This document shows, piece by piece, positions 1-8,497 of a stretch of 24,563 nucleotides of DNA. Source of the stretch: Dehalococcoidia bacterium (GTDB taxonomy: Bacteria > Chloroflexota > Dehalococcoidia > GIF9 > UBA5629); the NCBI GenBank assembly GCA_007280145.1, contig QYPU01000044.1, forward strand, positions 1-24,563, read 5' to 3'. Within the stretch, counting starts at the first letter, position 1, and every line of letters starts with the position of its first letter. The notes below the pieces were generated by a model that ran no database searches, was not told the DNA's origin, and saw nothing but the letters and a program-made list of their open reading frames with translations. Both the position numbers and the translations under genes were made by a program.

Positions 1-15
1 TCTTGGAGGATAAGA

Positions 16-1206
16 TTGTATAACACCATCATAATTGGCGCCGGGCCGGTCGGCAGCTATCTCGCTGCGAAGTTAGCTCAGCTTGGTTACAAGGTGCTTG
101 TCCTGGACAAAAAAGTGGCTGCTGGGCAAGATATTTGCTGCACCGGCATTATTGGCAAAGAATGCCTTAACTTACTGGCTATTAATAATAACCTCATCAT
201 AAGGCAAGCCAACTCAGCCAGGTTCTTCGCTCCCTCAGGCAAGCCACTCAGGCTATGGCGGGAGGATGAGGTAGCTTACATCATTGACCGACCGGCCCTT
301 GACCAGGTACTGGCAACCCGAGCTCAAGCAACGGGTGCCTATTATCTGTTCAATGCCCAGGTGATAGACATTCAGGTTGGAGCAGATTGTCTTCGTGTAG
401 AAGCAGACTACTGCGGGCAAAACAAATCATTCAAAGCTGAGACAGCGGTTATTGCCACTGGCTTTGGTTCGCCCTTACCTAGAAAAATTGATTTAGGGAA
501 GATAAATGACTTTATCGTTGGAGTTCAGGCTGAGGTAAATATAAACGGAGTTGATGAGGTGGAAGTCTATTTCGACCAAACTCTGGCTCCCGGTGGTTTT
601 GCCTGGCTGGTGCCGAAAAGGGATAGCAAAGGCTTAGCTGGGCTGATGACACGCCAGCAACCAGAGTACCACTTAAACAAGCTGCTATCAAACCTGAAAG
701 CTCAGGACAAAATAGCCTCAACCGAAGTCGTTCCGCGCTACGGTGCTATCCCCCTCCGACCTCTGCCAAGGACATATGCTGACCGAATACTGGTGGTTGG
801 CGAGGCGGCTGGTCAGGTCAAACCAAGTACTGGCGGCGGTATATATTACGGTCTCCTGTGCGCCGATATAGCCGCTGATAGTCTCCACCAGGCATTTCTG
901 GTCAATAACTTTTCTAAATCCAGGCTGGCTTCTTACCAGAAACAATGGCGAGCCAGACTAGATAAAGAGCTCCAAATCGATTATTGGGCACATCGCTTAT
1001 ATGGAAGGTTGAGTAATCAACAGATTGAGCGCCTGCACAATTTTGTAGATAACAATGGCATACCCCAGCTTATAACTGAGTTGGAGAGTTTCTCCTTCGA
1101 TTGGCATGGTGAACTTATTCTAAAGACGCTAAAGCATTTGGCTGCCAGTATCCCCTCCCAGGCTATTAAGGCCCTCTCAAGGCATAATGCAACCACGAGT
1201 GACTAA
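16..1206 (+). CDS. Geranylgeranyl reductase family FAD-dependent oxidoreductase
   Basis: This is a 396-residue flavoprotein of the geranylgeranyl reductase family (p-hydroxybenzoate-hydroxylase fold). The family reduces isoprenoid double bonds using FAD. The N-terminal dinucleotide-binding motif GAGPVG is at residues 8-13, the family cysteine motif CCTGIIG is at about 41-47, and the second FAD motif GEAAGQVKPSTGGG starts at about 262. GFAWLVPK resembles the substrate-pocket motif of archaeal enzymes. The TTG start at 16 is supported by GGAGGA at 5-10, five bases upstream. The preceding gene lies outside the window, so operon membership cannot be judged on that side. The substrate is not determined by the sequence. 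The nearby uppS makes a polyprenyl, quinone side-chain or lipid isoprenoid plausible, but that is inference. The family assignment is firm; the substrate is open. Confidence 0.85.
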   Translation: MYNTIIIGAGPVGSYLAAKLAQLGYKVLVLDKKVAAGQDICCTGIIGKECLNLLAINNNLIIRQANSARFFAPSGKPLRLWREDEVAYIIDRPALDQVLATRAQATGAYYLFNAQVIDIQVGADCLRVEADYCGQNKSFKAETAVIATGFGSPLPRKIDLGKINDFIVGVQAEVNINGVDEVEVYFDQTLAPGGFAWLVPKRDSKGLAGLMTRQQPEYHLNKLLSNLKAQDKIASTEVVPRYGAIPLRPLPRTYADRILVVGEAAGQVKPSTGGGIYYGLLCADIAADSLHQAFLVNNFSKSRLASYQKQWRARLDKELQIDYWAHRLYGRLSNQQIERLHNFVDNNGIPQLITELESFSFDWHGELILKTLKHLAASIPSQAIKALSRHNATTSD

Positions 1207-1305
1207 GACACCCGCATATACTTAATAATTCCACAAGGTTGAAAAATTAGAGTAAAATAAGACGAAAGGATTAGTTGGCTTTGTGGCCAAGTTGGAGATA
1301 AAAAC

Positions 1306-2631
1306 ATGAAAGTAGTTTTTCTCTGCGGCGGCATTGGTAAAAGGATGTTCCCCATTACGGAGGACAAGTTCCTGCTCGATTTCTTGGGTAAAACACTCCT
1401 CGAGCACCAGATGGAAACAGCCAAAGAAGCTGGTTTGAACCACTTCCTAATCATCGGCAACCCAGCAAATATAGAACAAATAGAGCAAATAACCAAGATA
1501 ACTTCTGGCGTCAAGATTGAGCTGGCCTTACAGAGACAACCGATGGGTATCGCCGATGCTTTGAAGAGCGCTGAACCTTTTCTAGACAGCGACATCATGG
1601 TAGTGAATCCTAACGATGTCTTCACAGCCTCGGCATACACTGGGCTTCTTCAAGGAAGCGAGAAAAAATCTGCTACCTCATATATGCTGGGCTATGAAGT
1701 CAACGATTATTTCCCTGGAGGTTATTTAGCTATAGATTCAGCGAATGAGCTGAAACATATCGTGGAAAAGCCGAAGCCTGGTGAAGAGCCAAGTCACTTG
1801 GTAAATCTCTTGGTCCATCTCCATACCAAGCCCAAAAAATTACTGGAGTATATAGAAAATGCTGAAACCACCAGGGATGATGTCTACGAACGTGCCCTGG
1901 ATAACCTGGTAAAAGACGGATACAAAATCAAGGTAGTTCCCTATACTGATTTCTGGGCGCCTATAAAATATCCGTGGCATATCTTCCAGGCAGTCAAGTA
2001 TTTCTTGAATGCAATCCAGCCACACGTTTCCGCCTCAGCTTCCATTTCAGAAAAGGCCACCATCGAAGGGAGGGTTACCTTAGGCGATAATGTTAGAGTG
2101 CTGGAAAATGCAGTGATAAGAGGGCCAGCTTATATCGGCCCTAATTCTATAATCGGCAACAATGCCCTGGTGCGAGACTACAGCCATATCGGCGCTGATT
2201 GTGTTATCGGCTACTCCACAGAAGTCAAAAATTCCTACATAGGTGATGGCTGCTGGTTTCACTCCAGCTATATTGGTGACTCCATAATAGGCAAGGGTTG
2301 TTCCTTCGGGGCTGGCACCGTCCTGGCTAACTTCCGCTTCGATGAGCAGAATGTCTCAGTCATGGTTGCAGATGAAGCTATTGATACCGGACTGGACAAG
2401 CTTGGTGCTATAGTCGGCAATAATTGCAAAACTGGAGTTAATGCCAGCATTACGCCCGGCATAAAGATTGGTCCCAACTCGATTGTTGGTCCTCATGTCT
2501 ACCTGACAAAAGACCTCGGAGCAGACGAGATAATCCTAGCTGAGCCCCGTTACCAGAGTCTACCCAACCAAGTTGAGCCTGATAAAGCAAAGAGAAGGGA
2601 ACTCAAGGAAAGGCTTGATAGATTGGAATGA
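1306..2631 (+). CDS. Bifunctional-type sugar-1-phosphate nucleotidylyltransferase with beta-helix acyltransferase domain
   Basis: This 441-residue protein has two parts. The N-terminal nucleotidyltransferase domain (about 1-230) opens with CGGIGKRMFPIT, the nucleotide-binding loop of the family, and carries NPNDVF at 101-106, whose Asp is the expected metal ligand. From about 235 to 410 there are hexapeptide repeats (for example IRGPAYIGPNSIIGNNALV), which form a left-handed beta helix as in GlmU and its archaeal bifunctional relatives. Expected chemistry is NTP plus sugar-1-phosphate to NDP-sugar, possibly with N-acetyl transfer. The sugar cannot be read from the sequence. The usual PxTxxKP signature is ITEDKFLL here, so the loop is slightly divergent. 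GGAG at about 1293 precedes the ATG. The stop overlaps the next start as ATGA, so it is probably cotranscribed with uppS and linked to envelope precursor supply. Confidence 0.83.
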   Translation: MKVVFLCGGIGKRMFPITEDKFLLDFLGKTLLEHQMETAKEAGLNHFLIIGNPANIEQIEQITKITSGVKIELALQRQPMGIADALKSAEPFLDSDIMVVNPNDVFTASAYTGLLQGSEKKSATSYMLGYEVNDYFPGGYLAIDSANELKHIVEKPKPGEEPSHLVNLLVHLHTKPKKLLEYIENAETTRDDVYERALDNLVKDGYKIKVVPYTDFWAPIKYPWHIFQAVKYFLNAIQPHVSASASISEKATIEGRVTLGDNVRVLENAVIRGPAYIGPNSIIGNNALVRDYSHIGADCVIGYSTEVKNSYIGDGCWFHSSYIGDSIIGKGCSFGAGTVLANFRFDEQNVSVMVADEAIDTGLDKLGAIVGNNCKTGVNASITPGIKIGPNSIVGPHVYLTKDLGADEIILAEPRYQSLPNQVEPDKAKRRELKERLDRLE

Positions 2632-3344
2632 TGTCATCAGTACATTTGAACCGCTTGCCTCAGCATGTAGCCATCATCATGGATGGTAATGGCCGATGGG
2701 CCAAGCGCCGCGGCTTGCCCAGGCTAGCTGGACACAAACAGGGAGCTACTAATGCCCAGCGTGTCGTTGAAATCTTTACCGAATACGGAATCTCCTACCT
2801 TACTTTATACGCCTTCTCAACTGAGAATTGGAACCGCCCACAAGCTGAGGTAAACGGGCTGCTTCAACTCCTAGAGAAAAAGCTTGATGAAGGGGTCAAG
2901 CTTGCTCAGGAAAAGGGAATTAAAATCCGTCATCTGGGAAAACTTGATGGGCTATCACCCGAAATACAGCATAGAATAAAGCAGGCTCTGGAGCTGACTC
3001 AAAATAATACTGGGATGACCATTAGCCTAGCTTTCAATTATGGAGGCAGGGATGAGATTGTGGAGGTAATGCGGCGTCTTATACTCAGCGGTATTCCAGC
3101 GCAAAAGATAGACGAGAGCATTGTCAGTCAATATCTTTATACAGCTGGCATCCCCGACCCTGATTTGATTATTCGCACTGGCGGCGAAAGCCGATTGAGC
3201 AACTTCCTAACATGGCAAGCCGCCTATGCTGAGATCTATTTTACACCAGTCCTATGGCCCGACTTCGACAGGAGAGAGATTGACAAGGCTCTTATTTTTT
3301 ATCGCCAGCGGCAACGTCGCTTCGGCAGCGTGGCACCAGAGTAA
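2628..3344 (+). CDS. uppS: Isoprenyl transferase (undecaprenyl diphosphate synthase family)
   Basis: This 238-residue cis-prenyltransferase condenses isopentenyl diphosphate onto farnesyl diphosphate to make the polyprenyl carrier lipid. All family signatures are present. IMDGNGRWAKRRG has the catalytic Asp at about residue 19 and the diphosphate-binding GNGRW loop. SLAFNYGGRDEI is present, as is RTGGESRLSNFLTWQAAYAE, with the Arg residues that bind the homoallylic diphosphate at about 183-189. The C-terminal RRFG is also typical. The length matches the family (about 230-250). There are tandem ATG codons at 2628 and 2631, and the gene overlaps the upstream stop by four bases, implying translational coupling. 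The cdsA gene that follows uppS in many bacteria is absent. Chain length cannot be inferred. Confidence 0.95.
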   Translation: MMSSVHLNRLPQHVAIIMDGNGRWAKRRGLPRLAGHKQGATNAQRVVEIFTEYGISYLTLYAFSTENWNRPQAEVNGLLQLLEKKLDEGVKLAQEKGIKIRHLGKLDGLSPEIQHRIKQALELTQNNTGMTISLAFNYGGRDEIVEVMRRLILSGIPAQKIDESIVSQYLYTAGIPDPDLIIRTGGESRLSNFLTWQAAYAEIYFTPVLWPDFDRREIDKALIFYRQRQRRFGSVAPE

Positions 3345-3412
3345 GCAGTATAGGAGGGATGTACCCAACTACTAAAATCGAATAAAAAACTACAGTACCG
3401 CACATAATTAAT

Positions 3413-3441
3413 TTGCATTTTTATTTTAGTTATGTTAGACT
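3413..3441 (+). promoter_or_regulatory. Candidate sigma-70-type promoter for the nusA operon
   Basis: TTGCAT at 3413-3418 (4 of 6 to the -35 consensus) and TAGACT at 3436-3441 (4 of 6 to the -10 consensus) are separated by exactly 17 bases of AT-rich DNA. The predicted start near 3448 gives a leader of about 87 bases before nusA. It is the best pair in the 190-base gap after uppS, but it was found by eye and no transcript start is known. Confidence 0.45.
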
Positions 3442-3466
3442 AAAAACAGAATTTAAGAGCATGTCT

Positions 3467-3495
3467 AAAGAGTGGGGCGGTGTTCCCACTTTTTT
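3467..3495 (+). terminator. Intrinsic-terminator-like hairpin in the nusA leader (candidate attenuator)
   Basis: AGTGGG (3471-3476) pairs with CCCACT (3485-3490) around an 8-base loop. AAAG upstream can extend the stem against the following T residues with one G-U pair. A T-rich tail (3491-3495, then ATT) follows. This is a classical rho-independent terminator. It lies downstream of the candidate promoter at 3413-3441 and upstream of nusA, so it may attenuate the operon as well as, or instead of, ending uppS transcripts. Terminator-like leaders before rimP-nusA operons are known from other bacteria. Since NusA itself enhances intrinsic termination, feedback is a reasonable inference. Confidence 0.6.
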
Positions 3496-3534
3496 ATTAA
3501 CAAGGAAAATAGAAAATGGGGGTAGCAGGGTTCG

Positions 3535-5064
3535 ATGAAAACTGAATTTATGGTCGCCCTTACCCAGCTATCAGCTGAGAAACATCTGCCTAAAGAAGTG
3601 GTCCTGACTGCAATAGAGTCAGCACTTACCGCAGCTTACAAGAAGGACGCGTTTGCCCCTGAACAGGATATCTCAACTAAGATTAATCCCACCACTGGTG
3701 AAGTTAAAGTCTATGTCAAAAAGACGGTAGTTGAGACCCCAACCAATTTACTTTGTGAGATATCCCTTGCTGAAGCCCAAAAACTCGACAAAAGTGCTCA
3801 AATTGGCGATATTGCGAATGTAGAGTCTACACCCCCCCATGCCGGACGCATTGCTGCTCAGACAGCAAGACAGGTTATTTTACAGCGCTTGCATGAGGCA
3901 GAGTATCATGTGATTTACGAGGAGTTCACTAGCAGAGAGGGTGATATCGTCACTGGAATGGTGCAGCGCATTACTCCTGAGCAAATTTACATTGACTTAG
4001 GCAAAACCGATGCAATACTTCCAAGCAGTGAACAAATACACAACGAGCGCTATCGTACTGGGCAAAGATTTAAATTCTATCTCCTAGAGGTGACTAGGAC
4101 CAGCAAGGGACCTCAGATATTGGTGTCACGATCACATCGCAACTTGCTACGCAAGCTTCTTGAGTTGGAAATCCCCGAAATATATGCTGGGACTATAGCG
4201 CTAAAGTCGGTCGCTCGTGAGGCAGGTTATCGAAGCAAGGTAGCTGTAGCGGCATGCCAAGAGGGGGTTGACCCTGTGGGTTGCTGCGTTGGGTTGCGTG
4301 GTATTAGGATACAAAGCATCGCAAACGAGCTAAATGGTGAAAAGATAGACGTGATCAAATGGTCTGATGATCCAGCAGTATTCATCGCCAATGCTCTCAG
4401 CCCTGCTCAGGTATCAAGCGTTAAATTCAACGGGGCAGAAGGCACCGCTGTAGTGACTGTCCCTGATAAACAGTTATCACTGGCCATTGGTAAAGAGGGA
4501 CAAAATGCCAGGCTAGCAGCAAAGCTAACTGGCTGGCGAATTGACATCAAGAGCATCTCTGCTTCAACAGCAGAGATGGCAAGCTTGAGTAGAGAAGCTA
4601 CGGTGGAAGCCGAGGAGCCAACTACCGGAATGGAAGAACTTGTCCCTGAGCTTGTCACCGCAGAGGAACCCTTGACTCCAGAACCTCTCAGTGAGCCAGA
4701 GCTAGTTGGTGAGAAGGAATTTGCCACCTCCACAGAGCCCGTAGCATCAGAGCCAGTCGGCGAGGAGGCAATGGCAGGGATAGCCGCAGCTTCAACTGAC
4801 TACGAGCTTGTTTTAACTTCAGAACTTCAGCCACCAGTCCAATCCGCAGAGGCACCCCAGATTCGTTTTGCTGAGGATATCATGCCAGCAAGGTCAACTA
4901 AAGCAAAGGCAAAAAAGGGCGGCATGAAAGATGCAGACTTACTAGCAGGCAAGAGTAAATCTAAGAAAACGCACCAAAGGCAGGCAAGCTATTCAGAGGA
5001 AGACGAACTTGAAGAACTATCCGAAACAGCAAATTCTTCGGCAGAGGCACATACCACAACGTAG
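3535..5064 (+). CDS. nusA: Transcription termination/antitermination factor NusA
   Basis: NusA (509 residues) binds RNA polymerase and nascent RNA and modulates pausing, termination and antitermination. In order there are the N-terminal polymerase-binding domain (about 1-125), an S1 domain (about 135-200, GDIVTGMVQRITPEQIYIDL), KH1 (about 230-290, with VDPVGCCVGLRGIRIQSI) and KH2 (about 300-345, with SLAIGKEGQNARLAAKLTG). From about 345 the rest is low-complexity: Glu/Pro-rich, then a basic AKAKKGG patch near 460 and an acidic end. This tail does not look like the folded acidic repeats of E. coli NusA and is probably disordered. The ATG at 3535 has only a weak AGGG upstream. ylxR overlaps the 3' end. 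rimP, the usual first gene of this operon, is not in the upstream gap. Confidence 0.95.
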   Translation: MKTEFMVALTQLSAEKHLPKEVVLTAIESALTAAYKKDAFAPEQDISTKINPTTGEVKVYVKKTVVETPTNLLCEISLAEAQKLDKSAQIGDIANVESTPPHAGRIAAQTARQVILQRLHEAEYHVIYEEFTSREGDIVTGMVQRITPEQIYIDLGKTDAILPSSEQIHNERYRTGQRFKFYLLEVTRTSKGPQILVSRSHRNLLRKLLELEIPEIYAGTIALKSVAREAGYRSKVAVAACQEGVDPVGCCVGLRGIRIQSIANELNGEKIDVIKWSDDPAVFIANALSPAQVSSVKFNGAEGTAVVTVPDKQLSLAIGKEGQNARLAAKLTGWRIDIKSISASTAEMASLSREATVEAEEPTTGMEELVPELVTAEEPLTPEPLSEPELVGEKEFATSTEPVASEPVGEEAMAGIAAASTDYELVLTSELQPPVQSAEAPQIRFAEDIMPARSTKAKAKKGGMKDADLLAGKSKSKKTHQRQASYSEEDELEELSETANSSAEAHTTT

Positions 5065-5323
5065 TTGCATAGCCTGTCGAGAAACAAAGGCGAAGAGAGA
5101 ATTAATCCGGTTGGTTTGTAGTGCTGGTGTTGTAGAAATAGACCCTGAGGGTAAAAAGGCAGGCCGAGGGGCTTATTTATGCCCAGCATGCGAATGCTGG
5201 GAGACAGGGTTAAAAGGTAACCGCTTAGAATATGTTTTGCGGACTAAGCTCACTTTGGAAAATCGCCAGGTACTGATAGAATATGGCAAGAGCTTGCCTA
5301 AAAGGGGGAAGAAACAGATATGA
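5009..5323 (+). CDS. ylxR: YlxR family RNA-binding protein (DUF448)
   Basis: This is a 104-residue member of the YlxR family, small basic proteins always found between nusA and infB. The signature RSCIACRE is at about residues 18-25, followed by KRELIRLVCSAGVVEIDPEG and GRGAYLCPACECW, which is the canonical order. Known structures suggest nucleic-acid binding, and roles with RNase P or as a nucleoid/transcription regulator have been proposed. The function here is inferred only from family. The TTG start at 5009 lies 56 bases inside the nusA 3' end. No ATG occurs between it and the conserved core, so either this TTG or a non-standard codon slightly downstream starts the protein. It ends in an ATGA overlap with infB. 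YlxQ, often the next gene, is missing. Confidence 0.88.
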   Translation: MKNYPKQQILRQRHIPQRSCIACRETKAKRELIRLVCSAGVVEIDPEGKKAGRGAYLCPACECWETGLKGNRLEYVLRTKLTLENRQVLIEYGKSLPKRGKKQI

Positions 5324-7134
5324 TTGACAATGAGCAAGAACCGACTGTCAATCAAAGCAAGAATAGCCAAGAGGCTAAGTCTAACACACAAGTATTGCCT
5401 CAGCTTAGCCTCCCCCCAGCTCTAAGTGTGAAACAATTGGCAGACCTTCTAAAGGTAAGTGCAATTGAGGTTATCAAACAGCTCATGAGAGAAGGTGTCA
5501 TGGTCAACATTAATCAAGTTCTTGATTTTGACACCGCAGCAGTGATAGCAACCCATTTCGGCTATAAAGCTGAAAAACAGCCAATATCCGTTCAAACAAA
5601 ACCATCAGAGACAGGGAAAGGGAAAGGTGGCAAGCTTTTCCCCCGTCCGCCGGTAGTTACCATCATGGGACATGTTGACCACGGTAAGACAAGCCTTCTT
5701 GACGCTATCCGCCAAAGCAACGTAATTGCTACTGAAGCAGGGGCTATTACCCAGCATATTGGAGCTTACCAAGTGGAGATAGACGGACGAAAGATTACTT
5801 TTCTGGACACACCAGGGCATGAGGCTTTCACGACCATGAGAGCTAGAGGTGCACAAGCAACCGATATTGCTATCCTGGTGGTAGCCGCTGACGATGGAGT
5901 AATGCCCCAAACTGTGGAGGCCATAAACCATGCTCGCGCTGCCGAGGTGCCCGTAGTAGTCGCCATTAACAAGATTGATAAGGCCAACGCTAATTCAGAC
6001 AAAGTCAAACAGCAATTGGCTGATTCAGGCTTGATTATTGAGGAATGGGGAGGCGACACTGTATGCGTATCCATCTCAGCCAAGAAGAGGCAGGGCATAA
6101 ACGTCCTTTTAGAGAACCTCCTTCTAGTTGCTGATATATTAGAGCTTAGAGCTGAGCTAGACTGCCCGGCGGAGGGAGTAGTAATTGAAGCCAAACTGGA
6201 TAAAACTAAGGGACCTTTAGCTACCCTCCTAGTTCAAAAAGGCACTCTCAAGCCGGGTGATAATCTAGTAATTGGTAATACTTGGGGCAAAGTAAAGGCC
6301 ATGTTTAATGAGAGAGGAAAACAGATTAAGAAGGCTAAGCCATCAACTCCAGTGGAAGCTCTGGGGATAAACTCTGTCCCACAAGCTGGGGATAGTTTCA
6401 TAGTAGCTCGTGACGAACGTGAGGCACGGACGCTCGCAGAGAAACATAAAGATGCACAACATGAATTTGTAACTTCTGGTAAGACTTTGAGTCTGAGTGA
6501 CCTGTCAACTCAAATTGACGCTGGAGAGGTAAAGGAGCTCAATATAGTCCTTAAGACAGATGTCCAAGGCAGCATCGAGCCAATAAAGGACTCCCTGGAG
6601 CAGCTAGGGGATGACAAAATTAAGGTCAAAGTTATCCATTCAGGCAGTGGGCGTATTACAGAAAGCGATGTGCTTCTGGCCTTAGCCTCTGAAGCAGTAA
6701 TTATCGGCTTTAATAGCCGACCAGAGCCAGGAGCACAGCGACTAGCTGAGTTGGAAAGGGTAAGCATTCGTTACTACGATGTAATTTACAAGCTGGTACA
6801 AGACGTAGACAAAGCACTAAAAGGCATGCTGGAACCAACCTATGTCGAGGTTATCGAGGGACAGGCTGAAGTACTAGCTATCTTTGGCTCAAGAAAAGGG
6901 GAGAACATAGCCGGAGTTTCTGTTAAAGAAGGTAAGGTGAGGCGGGGTGCTTCAGCCCGAATCTTACGCCGGGGCGAATCAATCCATGAATCTCACGTCA
7001 GCAGCTTAAAGCGATTTAAAGAGGACGTTAAAGAGGTATCTACTGGCCTTGAGTGTGGTGTTAAAATAGAAAACTTTACAGACTTTCAAGTTGGCGATGT
7101 GATTCAATGCTACCGCCAGGAAAAAGTAACCTAA
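5320..7134 (+). CDS. infB: Translation initiation factor IF-2
   Basis: IF-2 is the GTPase that places initiator tRNA on the 30S subunit and promotes subunit joining. At 604 residues this is a compact form. There is one IF2-N helical domain at about 32-80 (SVKQLADLLKVSAIEVIKQL), then a short linker straight into the G domain, without the long charged N-terminal extension of E. coli. G motifs are GHVDHGKT (117-124), DTPGHEAF (switch II) and NKID. Domains II, III and C2 follow, with the C-terminal EGKVRRGASARILRRG segment. The ATG overlaps the ylxR stop by four bases. The short form is typical of several Gram-positive and Chloroflexota lineages, as far as I recall. Confidence 0.97.
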   Translation: MIDNEQEPTVNQSKNSQEAKSNTQVLPQLSLPPALSVKQLADLLKVSAIEVIKQLMREGVMVNINQVLDFDTAAVIATHFGYKAEKQPISVQTKPSETGKGKGGKLFPRPPVVTIMGHVDHGKTSLLDAIRQSNVIATEAGAITQHIGAYQVEIDGRKITFLDTPGHEAFTTMRARGAQATDIAILVVAADDGVMPQTVEAINHARAAEVPVVVAINKIDKANANSDKVKQQLADSGLIIEEWGGDTVCVSISAKKRQGINVLLENLLLVADILELRAELDCPAEGVVIEAKLDKTKGPLATLLVQKGTLKPGDNLVIGNTWGKVKAMFNERGKQIKKAKPSTPVEALGINSVPQAGDSFIVARDEREARTLAEKHKDAQHEFVTSGKTLSLSDLSTQIDAGEVKELNIVLKTDVQGSIEPIKDSLEQLGDDKIKVKVIHSGSGRITESDVLLALASEAVIIGFNSRPEPGAQRLAELERVSIRYYDVIYKLVQDVDKALKGMLEPTYVEVIEGQAEVLAIFGSRKGENIAGVSVKEGKVRRGASARILRRGESIHESHVSSLKRFKEDVKEVSTGLECGVKIENFTDFQVGDVIQCYRQEKVT

Positions 7135-7216
7135 CCTATTCTGATTTTCAGCTCTGTCTCCGAGCCAGCTTCTTCTCTAAACCCAAATCATAACTTCTGA
7201 TTCAAAGGAGTAAAAC

Positions 7217-7585
7217 GTGACGCGGCGCACTGAGCGAATAAACAACTTAATCCGGCAGGAAATCAGCGTATTGCTTCGACAGCAAGTCAATGATCCGAGA
7301 CTTACTAGCTTTATTTCAGTAACTAAAGTTTCAACCTCTCGTGATTTGGGGCATGCCAAGGTGTTTGTTAGTACTCTGGGAAATGAGGCAAATAAAAGGG
7401 AGATACTACAAGGTTTTACTGCTGCCTCAGGGTTTCTCCGCAAAGAATTGGCCAGGCGTTTGAGCATAAGACACATCCCCGAGCTTAGCTTTCATTTTGA
7501 CAATTCTATTGAGCGCGGGGCAGAAATCCTCAAGTTAATCAAGCAGGTGGCCCCTAACAGTCCCGAAAACAAAGATGAGCATTGA
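7217..7585 (+). CDS. rbfA: 30S ribosome-binding factor RbfA
   Basis: This is a 122-residue RbfA, a KH-fold assembly factor that binds the 30S subunit near the 16S 5' helix and acts in late maturation and cold adaptation. The opening RTERINNLIRQEISVLLRQQ and the core RLTSFISVTKVSTSRDLGHAKVFVS match the family. IPELSFHFDNSIERGAEI is the conserved C-terminal strand-helix. The GTG start at 7217 has AAAGGAG nine bases upstream. The gap after infB is 82 bases. The last 11 bases overlap truB, indicating coupling. Confidence 0.95.
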   Translation: MTRRTERINNLIRQEISVLLRQQVNDPRLTSFISVTKVSTSRDLGHAKVFVSTLGNEANKREILQGFTAASGFLRKELARRLSIRHIPELSFHFDNSIERGAEILKLIKQVAPNSPENKDEH

Positions 7586-8465
7586 CGGAATTCTAAATAT
7601 TAACAAACCCGAAGGCAAGACTTCTTCCAACGTAACAGCTTGGCTTAGACGGATGGCGGGGGAAAAACATGTTGGGCATGCTGGTACCTTAGACCCGATA
7701 GCTACAGGTGTCCTGCCAATTTGTTTTGGTCAGGGAACAAGAGTTGTCCAGTTTCTAACAGATAGCAGCAAGACCTACCTCGTCCAAATTGAATTAGGTA
7801 TGGCTACAGATACCTACGATAGGGAAGGGGAAATAATCCAGCGCGGCGACCCGAGCGCTGTTACCGCAGCCCAAATACAAAGGGCGCTTACTGCTTTTCA
7901 GGGCACTATCGAGCAAGTGCCTCCCATCTATAGCGCTTTGAAACACCACGGCAGGCGATACTACGAACTAGCTCGTGCTGGTATCCCGATAACGCCAAAG
8001 TCAAGACAGGTCAACATCACCAGCCTAGAACTTATCAACTGTCAGTTGCCGCTTATAACAATCAAAGTGGAGTGCGGTAGGGGAACTTACATGCGCTCCT
8101 TGGCTCATGACCTGGGGCAATGCTTGGGCTGCGGTGCCTATTTAAAGAACTTGATTCGTTTGCGGTGCGGACCTTTCCATATTAAAGACGCACTATCTCT
8201 ATCTCAAATTAAAGACGCTTTTCAACAAGACAATTGGGAGGGGCTTTTCCACCCTGTAGACAGCCCACTTTTGAGCTGGAGGGCAGCCATTGTTGACGAA
8301 ACAAAAGAATTAGCCATTAGAAATGGCCGCTCCTTACCTCTAGGCGAAGAGCCCCCACCTTCAAAATACTGCCGTGCTTATGGCCCCGATGGGCAGTTTA
8401 TAGCTCTGCTGCGCTTTATATCCGAGAAAAAACTCTGGCACCCGGAAAAAGTTTTCCCCCTTTAG
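7575..8465 (+). CDS. truB: tRNA pseudouridine(55) synthase TruB
   Basis: TruB (296 residues) isomerises U55 in the T-loop of most tRNAs. The start is textbook: GILNINKPEGKTSS, then GHAGTLDPIATGVLP with the catalytic Asp at residue 40. IYSALKHHGRRYYELAR and CGRGTYMRSLAHDLG are the other conserved motifs. The C-terminal segment (about 230-296) is a PUA-like tail. It begins inside rbfA. It closes the nusA-infB cluster. In Firmicutes ribF and rpsO follow here, but in this window rpsO is 12 kb away on the other strand and ribF is not seen. Confidence 0.96.
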   Translation: MSIDGILNINKPEGKTSSNVTAWLRRMAGEKHVGHAGTLDPIATGVLPICFGQGTRVVQFLTDSSKTYLVQIELGMATDTYDREGEIIQRGDPSAVTAAQIQRALTAFQGTIEQVPPIYSALKHHGRRYYELARAGIPITPKSRQVNITSLELINCQLPLITIKVECGRGTYMRSLAHDLGQCLGCGAYLKNLIRLRCGPFHIKDALSLSQIKDAFQQDNWEGLFHPVDSPLLSWRAAIVDETKELAIRNGRSLPLGEEPPPSKYCRAYGPDGQFIALLRFISEKKLWHPEKVFPL

Positions 8466-8497
8466 TAGTCTCGCTATATTAAAATAATTCAAGGGTC

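Noticed and set aside
1229..1258. Possible promoter upstream of the nucleotidyltransferase gene (TAAAAT at 1253-1258)
   Set aside because: No acceptable -35 is found at 16-18 bases; the TTGAAA at 1239 is only 8 bases away. It is AT-rich background until a transcript start is known.
1203..1640. A 145-codon minus-strand frame over the nucleotidyltransferase start
   Set aside because: It covers the conserved N-terminal domain on the other strand, shows no family features, and would also occupy the upstream region of that gene.
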